A stretch of 8,189 bases of DNA from Candidatus Gastranaerophilales bacterium (GCA_028694275.1 JAQUTS010000076.1:1-8189), one strand, 5' to 3'; positions 1-6,765 are shown, counted from the stretch's first letter. The notes: generated from the letters alone by a model not told the origin. Program-made: numbers and translations.

Positions 1-843
1 AACCCCAAAAAACTCGTGATTTCTTTTGAGGTTTTTCCTCCCAAAAAAGATTTTGAGGAAAAAGCGCAAAAACTTATTGAAGAACTTGCTATCTTAAAGC
101 AATTTGAACCAGCCTTTGTTTCCGTAACATACGGCGCAGGAGGCAGCACGCAAAACCACTCTTTTGAATTGGCGATGAAAATAAAAAAGGAGCTTTCTAT
201 TGAGATAATGCCTCATTTTACCTGCATCGGCGCATCCAAAGAAAATGTCAAAGAATATCTCAATCTTATAAAAAATAACAATATTAACAGCATTTTGGCC
301 CTAAGAGGTGATGTTCCTCAAGATTGTGAGGATTTTGAATTCAACGATGATTTCAGATTTGCTTCAGATTTGGTTGATTTCATAAAAGCTAAAACAAACC
401 TATCAATAGGCGTTGCAGGATATCCTGAAGTCCATAAAGAAGCCCCCAATGCAAAACAAGATCTTGAAAATCTCAAAAAGAAAATTGATTCAGGCGCAAA
501 CGCAATAATCACACAGGTTTTTTTCAACAATGACCATTATTATGATTTTGTTGAAAAAGCACATCAAGAAGGTATAAACGTACCAATAATCCCGGGTATT
601 TTGCCAATCACAAATCTTAAACAAATTGAGCGTATGGTCTCTATGTGCGGATCTGAAATCCCTATTGATTTGATTGAACAGATAACAAAATATCAAGACG
701 ATAAAAAAACTATGCGCAAAATCGGTATTGAATTCGCGGTCAATCAATGCCAAGAACTAATAAATTCAGGCGTCTCAGGAATCCATTTTTACACACTCAA
801 CAAGGCCGGAGCGACGAAAGAAGTATTAGAAAACATTTTGTAA
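1..843 (+). CDS. metF: Methylenetetrahydrofolate reductase, 5'-partial
   Basis: MetF reduces 5,10-methylenetetrahydrofolate to 5-methyltetrahydrofolate with bound FAD, supplying the methyl group for methionine synthesis. The frame is open from base 1, and the conserved ISFEVFPPK block sits only a few residues from the edge. The family usually has 15-25 residues before it, so the true start lies upstream. A GTG at 16 is in frame but has no Shine-Dalgarno site and would remove the N-terminal helix. Numbering from that GTG, the catalytic Glu of the FEVFPP motif is residue 5, SVTYGAGGS is 36-44, LRGD with its flavin-site Asp is 96-99, GYPEVH is 135-140, PGILPI is 193-198 and HFYTLN is 257-262. 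Together these cover the single TIM barrel of the bacterial enzyme. The C-terminus is complete. The gene is followed by a 109-bp gap with a promoter and hairpin, so it is probably not part of the rimP operon. Confidence 0.95.
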   Translation, partial: NPKKLVISFEVFPPKKDFEEKAQKLIEELAILKQFEPAFVSVTYGAGGSTQNHSFELAMKIKKELSIEIMPHFTCIGASKENVKEYLNLIKNNNINSILALRGDVPQDCEDFEFNDDFRFASDLVDFIKAKTNLSIGVAGYPEVHKEAPNAKQDLENLKKKIDSGANAIITQVFFNNDHYYDFVEKAHQEGINVPIIPGILPITNLKQIERMVSMCGSEIPIDLIEQITKYQDDKKTMRKIGIEFAVNQCQELINSGVSGIHFYTLNKAGATKEVLENIL

Positions 844-850
844 TTAAACC

Positions 851-879
851 TTGTAAAAACAACAACTTGGTGCTATTAT
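851..879 (+). promoter_or_regulatory. Probable sigma-70 promoter of the rimP-nusA operon
   Basis: A TTGTAA -35 element (851-856) lies 17 bp upstream of a TATTAT -10 element (874-879). TG at 871-872 sits one base before the -10, giving an extended -10. Transcription would start near 886, about 67 bases before the rimP start codon and just ahead of the 895-921 hairpin. It is 8 bp past the metF stop and in front of a six-gene operon, where a promoter is expected. The call rests on consensus match, spacing and position only. Confidence 0.6.
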
Positions 880-894
880 GTACTCATCTCAAGC

Positions 895-928
895 AAAGAG
901 AGTGGATTCCCCACTCTCTTTCTTCTTT
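895..928 (+). terminator. Terminator-like leader hairpin before rimP
   Basis: Bases 895-905 and 911-921 form a perfect 11-bp inverted repeat (AAAGAGAGTGG and its complement) around the 5-base loop ATTCC. The 3' arm runs into TTTCTTCTTT (919-928), an interrupted T-rich tract, and the 5' arm begins with A residues. This fits an intrinsic terminator. It may end transcripts coming from metF, attenuate transcripts started at the 851-879 promoter, or both. The T-tract has two C interruptions, so it is likely a weak terminator. Confidence 0.55.
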
Positions 929-942
929 AAATGGGGGCTGCG

Positions 943-947
943 AAGGA
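943..947 (+). promoter_or_regulatory. Ribosome binding site that fixes the rimP start
   Basis: AAGGA lies 5 bases before the ATG at 953. An in-frame ATG at 878 lies inside the -10 promoter element and has no Shine-Dalgarno site, so 953 is preferred. The pyrimidine stretch at 919-925 could base-pair with this site. Confidence 0.75.
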
Positions 948-952
948 AACAA

Positions 953-1438
953 ATGAAACACTCTCAATTCAACAAAAAAGAAATGATGCAAAAACTTATG
1001 CCGGTAATTGAGCACACCTGCGTGAAGTACAACCTCATCCCAATTGAAGTCTCCTTTACAAAAGAAAACGGACGATGGTTCCTCAGAATTTTCATCCACC
1101 GCAACAACGGCTCAATCGGACATGAAGATTGTGAAAATATCACCCGAAGTCTTGGGGATTTTTTAGATGAATTGATTCCGATGAATTATTTCCTCGAAAT
1201 TTCAAGCCCGGGATTGGACAGAAAACTCAAATCCACAAAAGAATACATCATTTTCAAAGGCAAAAAAGCCACTTTGAAGCTTAAAAAACCGACAGAAGAA
1301 TTTCCCGAAAAAACAATTGAAATAAAAATCGTAGATTATAACAATCTTGACGGATTGATTTTTGAAAGTTTAAAAGACCACAAACAACAAAAAATAAACG
1401 AAGAAAATATCGCCTCAGTGCAACTAATTGTAGAATAA
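953..1438 (+). CDS. rimP: Ribosome maturation factor RimP
   Basis: RimP is a cytoplasmic protein that binds the free 30S subunit and helps its late assembly. The product is 161 residues, close to the family norm of about 150-165. The N-terminal alpha/beta domain carries the family signature: GHEDCENITRSLGDFLDE, then SSPGLDR at residues 84-90. A smaller Sm-like beta-barrel domain with the KGKKATLKLKKP stretch follows. The start at 953 is chosen because of its AAGGA site and because an upstream in-frame ATG would add 25 residues that overlap the promoter and leader hairpin. The gene is the first of the operon and is separated from nusA by 15 bp, an arrangement shared by many phyla. Identification is firm from motif plus neighbourhood. 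Confidence 0.93.
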   Translation: MKHSQFNKKEMMQKLMPVIEHTCVKYNLIPIEVSFTKENGRWFLRIFIHRNNGSIGHEDCENITRSLGDFLDELIPMNYFLEISSPGLDRKLKSTKEYIIFKGKKATLKLKKPTEEFPEKTIEIKIVDYNNLDGLIFESLKDHKQQKINEENIASVQLIVE

Positions 1439-1453
1439 TATAAGGAAAAAATC

Positions 1454-2587
1454 ATGCTAAAAATAGGAACAGCTTTGTTTGAAGCTACAGAACAACTGGA
1501 AAAAGAAAGAGGGATTTCAAAAGAAATCGTCCTTGATTCTTTGTGTGATGCAATGGTTGCAGCATACAAAAAACACGTTCGCATCAAAGAAGCATCAAAC
1601 TTGAAGGCTGAAATTGATGAAGAAACTTGCGAAATCGGTATTTATCGTACCAAAAAAATCGTAGCGGAAGTTGAAGATCCAAACTTGGAAATTTCTCTTG
1701 AAGAAGCTCAAGAATTGTTGGAAGATGCTGAGATTGATGATGAAATCGAGATTGAAGTAACGCCTGACAACTTTGGCCGTATTGCCGCTCAGAGTGCAAA
1801 ACAAGTAATCACTCAACGTATCAGAGAAGCTGAACGCAATTTGATTTTGAATGAATATCTTGAGAAAAAAGGGACTTTATCAACAGGTATTATCCAAAGA
1901 GTTGAACAAAGAAACGTAATCGTCAATATCGGCAAAACAGAAGCAATTATGCCTCAAAGAGAGCAGATTAAAGGCGAATATTACAAAGTAAATAACAGAA
2001 TTCGTGTTTATATTTTGGATGTTAAAGAAACTCAAAGACTTCCTCAAGTTATTGTTTCTCAAACTCACCCAAGAATCGTCCAAGAGTTGTTTGAATTAGA
2101 AGTTCCCGAAATCGAAGACGGCTTGGTCGAAATCAAAGCTATTTCTCGTGATGCAGGCTACAGAACCAAAATAGCAGTTGCATCAAATGACCCTGATGTT
2201 GATCCTGTAGGAGCTTGCATCGGGCCAAGAGGAAGCAGAATTCAGACAATTGTCGGCGAATTAAAAAATGAAAAAATCGACATCGTCAGATACTCAGAAG
2301 ATCCTGTTGAGTTCATCGTAAATGCGCTTTCCCCTGCTGAAATTTTATCAGTAGATATCTTGAGCGATGATGAAACAAGCAAAGAAGCTCTTGTGGTTGT
2401 CCCTGATGATCAATTGAGCCTTGCTATCGGCAGAAACGGTCAAAACGTACGCCTTGCCCACAAACTTACCAACTGGAAAATCGACATTAAAAACGAAAGC
2501 CAAATGGAAGAGCTTGAACAGCAAGGATATGCTGAACAACCCGAAGAGGAAACGGCGAATGAACCGGAAGCAACAACAGAAGAATAA
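1454..2587 (+). CDS. nusA: Transcription termination/antitermination factor NusA
   Basis: NusA binds RNA polymerase near the RNA exit channel and modulates pausing, hairpin-dependent termination and antitermination. The 377-residue product has the N-terminal polymerase-binding domain (about 1-130), an S1 domain (about 138-205, from KGTLSTGIIQRV to QVIVSQTHP), and two KH domains with GPRG at 257-260 and GRNG at 326-329. The conserved link DPVGACIGPRG is intact. The C-terminus is a short acidic tail (about 350-377, rich in E, Q, T and P). The two acidic repeats of the E. coli protein are absent, as in Gram-positive and cyanobacterial NusA. An AAGGA site (1442-1446) lies 7 bases before the ATG. 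The 3' end overlaps ylxR by 29 bp, and a terminator-like hairpin begins 4 bp after the stop. Confidence 0.97.
   Translation: MLKIGTALFEATEQLEKERGISKEIVLDSLCDAMVAAYKKHVRIKEASNLKAEIDEETCEIGIYRTKKIVAEVEDPNLEISLEEAQELLEDAEIDDEIEIEVTPDNFGRIAAQSAKQVITQRIREAERNLILNEYLEKKGTLSTGIIQRVEQRNVIVNIGKTEAIMPQREQIKGEYYKVNNRIRVYILDVKETQRLPQVIVSQTHPRIVQELFELEVPEIEDGLVEIKAISRDAGYRTKIAVASNDPDVDPVGACIGPRGSRIQTIVGELKNEKIDIVRYSEDPVEFIVNALSPAEILSVDILSDDETSKEALVVVPDDQLSLAIGRNGQNVRLAHKLTNWKIDIKNESQMEELEQQGYAEQPEEETANEPEATTEE
2545..2550 (+). promoter_or_regulatory. Ribosome binding site that fixes the ylxR start
   Basis: AGAGGA lies 8 bases before the ATG at 2559, inside the last codons of nusA. Other in-frame choices are worse. 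An ATG at 2529 has its purine run only 1 base away, and a TTG at 2625 has no Shine-Dalgarno site. Ribosomes finishing nusA would pass over this site, so the two genes may be translationally coupled. Confidence 0.65.
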
Positions 2588-2885
2588 TCCAAAAGAGGGC
2601 GAAGACAACAATCTTTCGCCCTCTTTGCTTAAAGCAGAAAAACTTCGCAAATGCATAGCATGCGGGGAGTTTTTTGACAGAAAAAAAATGATTAGGCTTC
2701 TTAAAAACCACACAAATAATCAGATTGTAATAAACCCTGATAACAAGACTTTTGGGCGAAGTGCCTACCTTTGCAAAAACGAAGACTGCCTAAAAACAGC
2801 AATCAAAAAAAGCAGGTTTCAAAAAGCTCTTCGGGGCAAAGTTGATGAAAACACCATAGAAAAATTAAAAATAATGATTAATTAG
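2559..2885 (+). CDS. ylxR: YlxR-family RNA-associated protein
   Basis: YlxR proteins are small basic cytoplasmic proteins encoded next to nusA. The Bacillus subtilis member (also called RnpM) has been reported to modulate RNase P. From the ATG at 2559 the product is 108 residues. The family core begins at LRKCIACGE (29-37), continues through KKMIRLLK (42-49), and contains the signature GRSAYLC (66-72) followed by a second cysteine at 77. C32-x2-C35 and C72-x4-C77 form two cysteine pairs. Before the core lies a 28-residue polar extension rich in N, K, E and Q, longer than the roughly 8-10 residues usual in the family. Its codons overlap the end of nusA and a 12-bp hairpin. No L7Ae-like gene follows, unlike the Bacillus operon. 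The family is firm; the exact start is less so. Confidence 0.88.
   Translation: MNRKQQQKNNPKEGEDNNLSPSLLKAEKLRKCIACGEFFDRKKMIRLLKNHTNNQIVINPDNKTFGRSAYLCKNEDCLKTAIKKSRFQKALRGKVDENTIEKLKIMIN
2592..2630 (+). terminator. Terminator-like hairpin inside the start of ylxR
   Basis: Bases 2592-2603 (AAAGAGGGCGAA) and 2615-2626 form a perfect 12-bp inverted repeat with an 11-base span between, of which G2604 and T2614 can add a wobble pair. The stem core is GC-rich. The 5' side is preceded by A residues, and the 3' side ends in TTTGCTT, a short interrupted T-tract. It starts 4 bp after the nusA stop but lies within ylxR codons. It may act as a partial terminator between nusA and infB, or as a structure affecting mRNA stability or ylxR translation. 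Base-pairing is directly visible; function is inferred. Confidence 0.5.
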
Positions 2886-2930
2886 TATTTTTGTGCTACA
2901 AATAATATACGAGAGATTTTAATAAATTAA

Positions 2931-2936
2931 AAAGGT
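2931..2936 (+). promoter_or_regulatory. Ribosome binding site of infB
   Basis: AAAGGT ends 4 bases before the infB ATG. The 55-bp gap from 2886 is the longest inside the operon and very AT-rich. I see no paired -35 and -10 elements in it. The site overlaps the right arm of a small A/T-only palindrome (2917-2932) that is too weak to be called a hairpin. Confidence 0.6.
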
Positions 2937-2940
2937 CATT

Positions 2941-5451
2941 ATGTCAGAAAAAATAAGAGTATATGAATTAGCAACGCAATTGGGTCTTACAAGCAAAGAG
3001 ATTCTGTTTGAACTGGAAAAAAAAATCGGCCTTTCGCTCAAATCAACTTCCAGTACTATCTCAAAAGAAGATGTTGACAAATTCATAGAAGCAAAAAAAT
3101 CTCCCGCACACACAAATGTATCAGAACAAAGAACTCAAAGAAGACCTGTTTTTTCAAATGAAGCTCCAAAAGCACCTGTTGAAACAGCAAGAAGAGCTGT
3201 AAAGCTCATCAAAAAAGCTAAGCCGCAGCCTGAGCCTGAAGAACCCGAAATAAAAGCTCCTCAGCCTGAATTGCCAAAAGCAGAAGTGCCTAAGGTTCAG
3301 CCGATTGAACCTAAAAAAGAAGAGCCAAAAACAGAGATTGCGCAAAAAGTTCCGACAATTGAAATTGAAAAAATCGAGATCAAAAAAGCCAATCCCCAAA
3401 AAATCGTTGAAAAAGTTGAACCTAAAAGAGAAACACCTCAAGGACTTGTTAAACCAAAAACAGAAAAAACAGAAGTATCAGATGATAACAAACCAAAATC
3501 CGATAAAGATAAAGATTTCAAAAAACCCATAAAAAGACACATCATTGCAAATGAGTCTTATGGCAAAAAAGGCAGAAAAGTCTCAAAACAAGACAAACTT
3601 GATGAGAAAGAAAAACAGCTTCAGCAACAAAAAAATAAAAAGAAAGAGAAAATTGATGAAACTCCTCAAAAAGTTGAAGAAGTTGTTATTAATCAGCCTT
3701 TAACAGTCGGCGATTTGGCCTCTAAAATCAACTACTCAACTGCTGAGATAGTAAAAGAACTTATGATGATAGGCGTTTTGGCAACAGTTAACCAAACCAT
3801 TGATGTTCCAACCGCTACAAGAGTTTGCGAAAAACTTGAAATAAAAGTAAACGACATTGACCTTGAAAAGCTGGAAAAAGAAATGCTGGCTGAAGAGGAA
3901 GAGAAAAAAGTCGTAATAGATAAGCACGCAGTCCACAGAGCTCCTGTTGTTACAATAATGGGGCACGTTGATCATGGTAAAACTACACTTTTGGACTCTA
4001 TTCGTGCATCAAAACACAAAATTGTCGCAACAGAAGTCGGCGGAATCACACAATCTATCGGTGCATATTCTGTTATTGCCGACAAGAAAAAAATTGTATT
4101 TATTGACACACCCGGTCACGAAGCATTCACAGAAATGCGTGCCAGAGGTGCACAAACAACTGATATTGTAATTTTGGTCGTAGCAGCAGATGATGGCATA
4201 ATGCCTCAAACAATAGAAGCCATCAATCACGCAAAAGCAGCAAAAGTGCCTATAATCATTGCGGTTAACAAAATGGATAAAGAATCAGCTAACCCTGATC
4301 GTGTCCTTCAACAATTAACAGAATACGGCCTTGTCCCTGAAGAATGGGGCGGAGACACAATTACTGTCAAAGTCAGCGCGCTTCGCGGTACAGGTATTGA
4401 TGAATTGCTTGAGTATATTCTTCTTGTTTCAGAAGTACAAGATCTTAAAGCAAATCCAAGCATCCCTGCAGAAGGTGTTGTAATAGAAGCCAATCTTGAT
4501 AAAGGAAAAGGACCTGTTGCGACATTACTTGTGCAAAAAGGAACGCTCAAAATCGGTGATTTTGTTGCCGTAAATACAGTTGGCGGCAAAGTCAGAGCTT
4601 TATTATCAGATTCGGGCGAACGCATCAAAAAAGCAGGTCCTTCTACACCTGTAGAGATTTTAGGCTTATCAGAAGTTCCACAAGCAGGCGATAAATTCAT
4701 TGTTTGTGAAAGCGAAAAGAAAATGAAAAACCTTGTTGAATCTAAAAAACAAGAAGAAAAAATGTGCAAATTTGAAGCAATCGCACCTACAAAAGTCAAA
4801 ACTGATCTTATTGATGGCAGTGAAATCGAAGTTAAAGAACTCAACTTGATTATCAAAGCAAACACTCACGGCTCAGCAGAAGCTGTAAGTGCCGCTGTTC
4901 AGCAATTATCAGCCAAATCCATCATCGTAAATATTGTCCACATAGCAGTCGGAGATATTTCAGAGGCGGATGTTATGCTTGCATCAGCAAGTAATGCAAT
5001 CATTATCGGATTCAGCGTAAAAGAAGACTCGAATGCTCAAAGAGCAGCCGAAAACCAATGTGTACGAATCAAAAAATATGACATCATCTATGAAATATTG
5101 GAAGATTTGGAAAAAACAATGCTTGGTTTGCTTGATGCTGAAATCAAAGAAGTAGAAATCGGCCAAGCAGAAATCAGACAGGTATTTACCGTAGGCAAAA
5201 CTGTCAAAATCGCAGGCTGCTACGTCACAGAAGGCAAAATTCAACGTAACGGAATTGCCCGACTTGAAAGAAACGGAAAAGAAATTTTCAAAGGTCAAAT
5301 CGACCAGCTCAAACGCTTCAAAGATGATGTCAAAGAAGTCGCTACAGGCTATGAATGCGGAATTTCTTTTGCCAAATTCAATGATATCCAAGAAGGCGAT
5401 ATAATCAAAGTATACACAACAGAAGAAGTCAAAAAAGAATCTCTGGTTTAG
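2941..5451 (+). CDS. infB: Translation initiation factor IF-2
   Basis: IF-2 is the GTPase that brings formyl-methionyl initiator tRNA to the 30S subunit and promotes subunit joining. The 836-residue product begins with an IF2_N helix module (about 3-52, containing LATQLGLTSKEILFELEKK). A low-complexity linker rich in K, P, E and Q follows (about 55-245), then a second IF2_N module (about 253-303). The GTPase domain has all signatures: G1 GHVDHGKT at 341-348, G2 GGIT at 367-370, G3 DTPGH at 389-393, G4 NKMD at 443-446 and G5 SAL at 479-481. The beta-barrel and C-terminal domains follow, with the initiator-tRNA-binding GYECGI at 803-808. The H in VDHGK and in DTPGH, needed for GTP hydrolysis, is present. 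The length is in the normal range for proteins with a long linker. The stop is 9 bp before rbfA. Confidence 0.98.
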   Translation: MSEKIRVYELATQLGLTSKEILFELEKKIGLSLKSTSSTISKEDVDKFIEAKKSPAHTNVSEQRTQRRPVFSNEAPKAPVETARRAVKLIKKAKPQPEPEEPEIKAPQPELPKAEVPKVQPIEPKKEEPKTEIAQKVPTIEIEKIEIKKANPQKIVEKVEPKRETPQGLVKPKTEKTEVSDDNKPKSDKDKDFKKPIKRHIIANESYGKKGRKVSKQDKLDEKEKQLQQQKNKKKEKIDETPQKVEEVVINQPLTVGDLASKINYSTAEIVKELMMIGVLATVNQTIDVPTATRVCEKLEIKVNDIDLEKLEKEMLAEEEEKKVVIDKHAVHRAPVVTIMGHVDHGKTTLLDSIRASKHKIVATEVGGITQSIGAYSVIADKKKIVFIDTPGHEAFTEMRARGAQTTDIVILVVAADDGIMPQTIEAINHAKAAKVPIIIAVNKMDKESANPDRVLQQLTEYGLVPEEWGGDTITVKVSALRGTGIDELLEYILLVSEVQDLKANPSIPAEGVVIEANLDKGKGPVATLLVQKGTLKIGDFVAVNTVGGKVRALLSDSGERIKKAGPSTPVEILGLSEVPQAGDKFIVCESEKKMKNLVESKKQEEKMCKFEAIAPTKVKTDLIDGSEIEVKELNLIIKANTHGSAEAVSAAVQQLSAKSIIVNIVHIAVGDISEADVMLASASNAIIIGFSVKEDSNAQRAAENQCVRIKKYDIIYEILEDLEKTMLGLLDAEIKEVEIGQAEIRQVFTVGKTVKIAGCYVTEGKIQRNGIARLERNGKEIFKGQIDQLKRFKDDVKEVATGYECGISFAKFNDIQEGDIIKVYTTEEVKKESLV

Positions 5452-5460
5452 GGGAGAAAA

Positions 5461-5811
5461 ATGTTTACAAGATCTGACAGAGTTAGAAAAACCTTAATGA
5501 AAGAATTGAGCGATATTCTTTGCCGCGGAGTCAAAGACCCTCGCATAGAAGGCGTTGTCTCTATCACAGATATAGAGCTGCCGTCAGATTTTTCCATTGC
5601 AAAAGTCTACATAAGCGTCTATGGCTCTGAAGAACAACAAAAACAAGTCCTTGAGGCCCTAAAAGACAATGCTCCTAAAATGAGAAAAGAAATAGGCAGA
5701 AGAATCCGCCTCAGAAACACTCCGGAGCTATTATTCTTTTTGGACAATTCTCTTGAACGCGGAAGCAAAATTACTGAACTAATAAACAAAATATCTCGTG
5801 GCGAAATCTAA
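5461..5811 (+). CDS. rbfA: 30S ribosome-binding factor RbfA
   Basis: RbfA is a small KH-fold protein that binds the 30S subunit near the 5' end of 16S rRNA and helps its final maturation, including under cold stress. The 116-residue product matches the family from end to end: R-x-D-R-V-R-K near residue 4, the conserved VKDPRIEGVVSITDIELP block (24-41), AKVYISVYG (47-55), and LRNTPELLFFLDNSLERG near 83-100. These give the alpha-beta-alpha-alpha-beta pattern of a type II KH domain. The Shine-Dalgarno GGGGAG (5451-5456) overlaps the infB stop codon, 4 bases before the ATG, so the genes are likely translated together. The C-terminus overlaps truB by 14 bp. Confidence 0.96.
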   Translation: MFTRSDRVRKTLMKELSDILCRGVKDPRIEGVVSITDIELPSDFSIAKVYISVYGSEEQQKQVLEALKDNAPKMRKEIGRRIRLRNTPELLFFLDNSLERGSKITELINKISRGEI

Positions 5812-6664
5812 TCTTTTTGGAATCTTAAATATTAACAAACCAAAAGGCATCACATCTTTTGATGTTGTGGCTCGTCTTAGAAAAATTCTCAACATCAAAA
5901 AAATTGGGCACACAGGCACTCTTGACCCCTTAGCTCAAGGTGTTCTGCCAATTTGTGTAGGAGATGCAACACGTATAATAGAATATCTGCCAAGCGGAAA
6001 ATCCTACCGAGCTACCGCCAGGCTTGGCTTTGAGACCAATACGTATGACTTGGAAGGTGAAATCACCAGGCAAACAAAAGTCAATGTGACCAAAGAACAA
6101 GTGGCACAAGCATTAAGCGGCTTTTTCGGAGAAATTGAGCAAACACCGCCGATTTTTAGTGCAATAAAAATCAAAGGCAAAAAACTATACGAATATGCAA
6201 GAAAAAACGAAGAAATTGAAGTCCCAAAACGCAAAGTAACCGTCTCAAAAATCGAACTTGTTGATTTTATTGAAGAGCAAAACCCTTACATAGTCTTTGA
6301 TGTAGATTGCTCAAGCGGAACATATATCCGTTCGATAATCCATGATCTTGGACAAAAACTCGGCTGCGGTGCTATGATGACTGATCTTACCCGCACAAAG
6401 GCAAACGGGTTTGATCTCCAAAAGGCTCAAAATCTTGATACAATTACTCTTGAAACAGCTAATTTTATTGATCCTCTTGAATCAATCGAGATGCCTGTAC
6501 TCGAAATTGATGAACAAATTTTGAAAAAAATTCAAATGGGGCAATTTTTTTCAGCAGAATCAAATTATTCGGGCATGGTGGGGCTCTGTTATGAAAACAA
6601 ACTCATCGCCACAGCCGAACAAAACGGCCAAAAAATTGCGCCCAAAAAGGTTTTTGTGCATTAA
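5798..6664 (+). CDS. truB: tRNA pseudouridine(55) synthase TruB
   Basis: TruB converts uridine 55 in the T-loop of tRNAs to pseudouridine and also acts as a tRNA folding chaperone. The 288-residue product has NINKPKGITSFDVV (11-24), then GHTGTLDPLAQGVLP (37-51) with catalytic Asp43, Tyr70 in SYRATARLG, PPIFSAIKIKGKKLYEYAR (117-135), GTYIRS (174-179) with Arg178, and LTRT (197-200). A C-terminal PUA-like domain covers about 232-288. The start is a GTG that overlaps rbfA by 14 bp. No Shine-Dalgarno is visible ahead of it, which suggests re-initiation by ribosomes leaving rbfA. No better in-frame start exists before the conserved N-terminal block. It is the last gene of the operon, with 101 bp before the next gene. 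Confidence 0.96.
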   Translation: MAKSNLFGILNINKPKGITSFDVVARLRKILNIKKIGHTGTLDPLAQGVLPICVGDATRIIEYLPSGKSYRATARLGFETNTYDLEGEITRQTKVNVTKEQVAQALSGFFGEIEQTPPIFSAIKIKGKKLYEYARKNEEIEVPKRKVTVSKIELVDFIEEQNPYIVFDVDCSSGTYIRSIIHDLGQKLGCGAMMTDLTRTKANGFDLQKAQNLDTITLETANFIDPLESIEMPVLEIDEQILKKIQMGQFFSAESNYSGMVGLCYENKLIATAEQNGQKIAPKKVFVH

Positions 6665-6765
6665 ATATTTTTGAAGAGCTATTAAGTACAAGCCCTTATA
6701 AAATAGCAAATTTTAACTTTCACAAGTATTATAACAATCAAATCCTCACACAAAGGAGAAAGATA
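6665..6765 (+). other. Gap between truB and the unknown gene, with weak signals
   Basis: The gap is very AT-rich. A possible -10 element TATAAA lies at 6697-6702 and a second, TATTAT, at 6727-6732, but neither has a recognisable -35 at normal spacing. GCTATT (6678-6683) and AATAGC (6702-6707) could pair over an 18-base loop and be followed by a T-rich stretch, a poor candidate for the truB terminator. Only the Shine-Dalgarno at the right end is clear. Confidence 0.3.
6752..6758 (+). promoter_or_regulatory. Strong ribosome binding site of the unknown gene
   Basis: AAAGGAG, among the strongest Shine-Dalgarno matches in the window, ends 7 bases before the ATG at 6766. It supports both the reality and the start of the 132-residue gene. 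Confidence 0.75.

Noticed and set aside
16..18. GTG as the metF start codon
   Set aside because: It would leave only four residues before the catalytic Glu, there is no Shine-Dalgarno before it, and the frame is open to the window edge.
878..952. In-frame ATG at 878 as the rimP start
   Set aside because: It lies inside the -10 element, has no ribosome site, and the added 25 residues span the leader hairpin and match nothing in RimP.
2421..2558. Upstream in-frame starts for ylxR at 2421 and 2529
   Set aside because: They lie deep in nusA coding sequence and give a basic, non-conserved translation. 2529 has its purine run 1 base away, while 2559 has a well spaced site.
2917..2932. TTTTAA/TTAAAA palindrome before infB as a regulatory hairpin
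   Set aside because: It has six A/T pairs only around a 4-base loop, so it is too weak, and it is expected by chance in such AT-rich sequence.
4308..4865. 185-codon open frame on the minus strand within infB
   Set aside because: It lies entirely opposite the conserved G-domain and barrel of IF-2, its serine-rich translation looks like no family, and it has no context of its own.
4984..5391. 135-codon minus-strand open frame within infB
   Set aside because: It mirrors the C-terminal domains of IF-2. The phenylalanine-rich product is typical of antisense to K/E-rich coding DNA.
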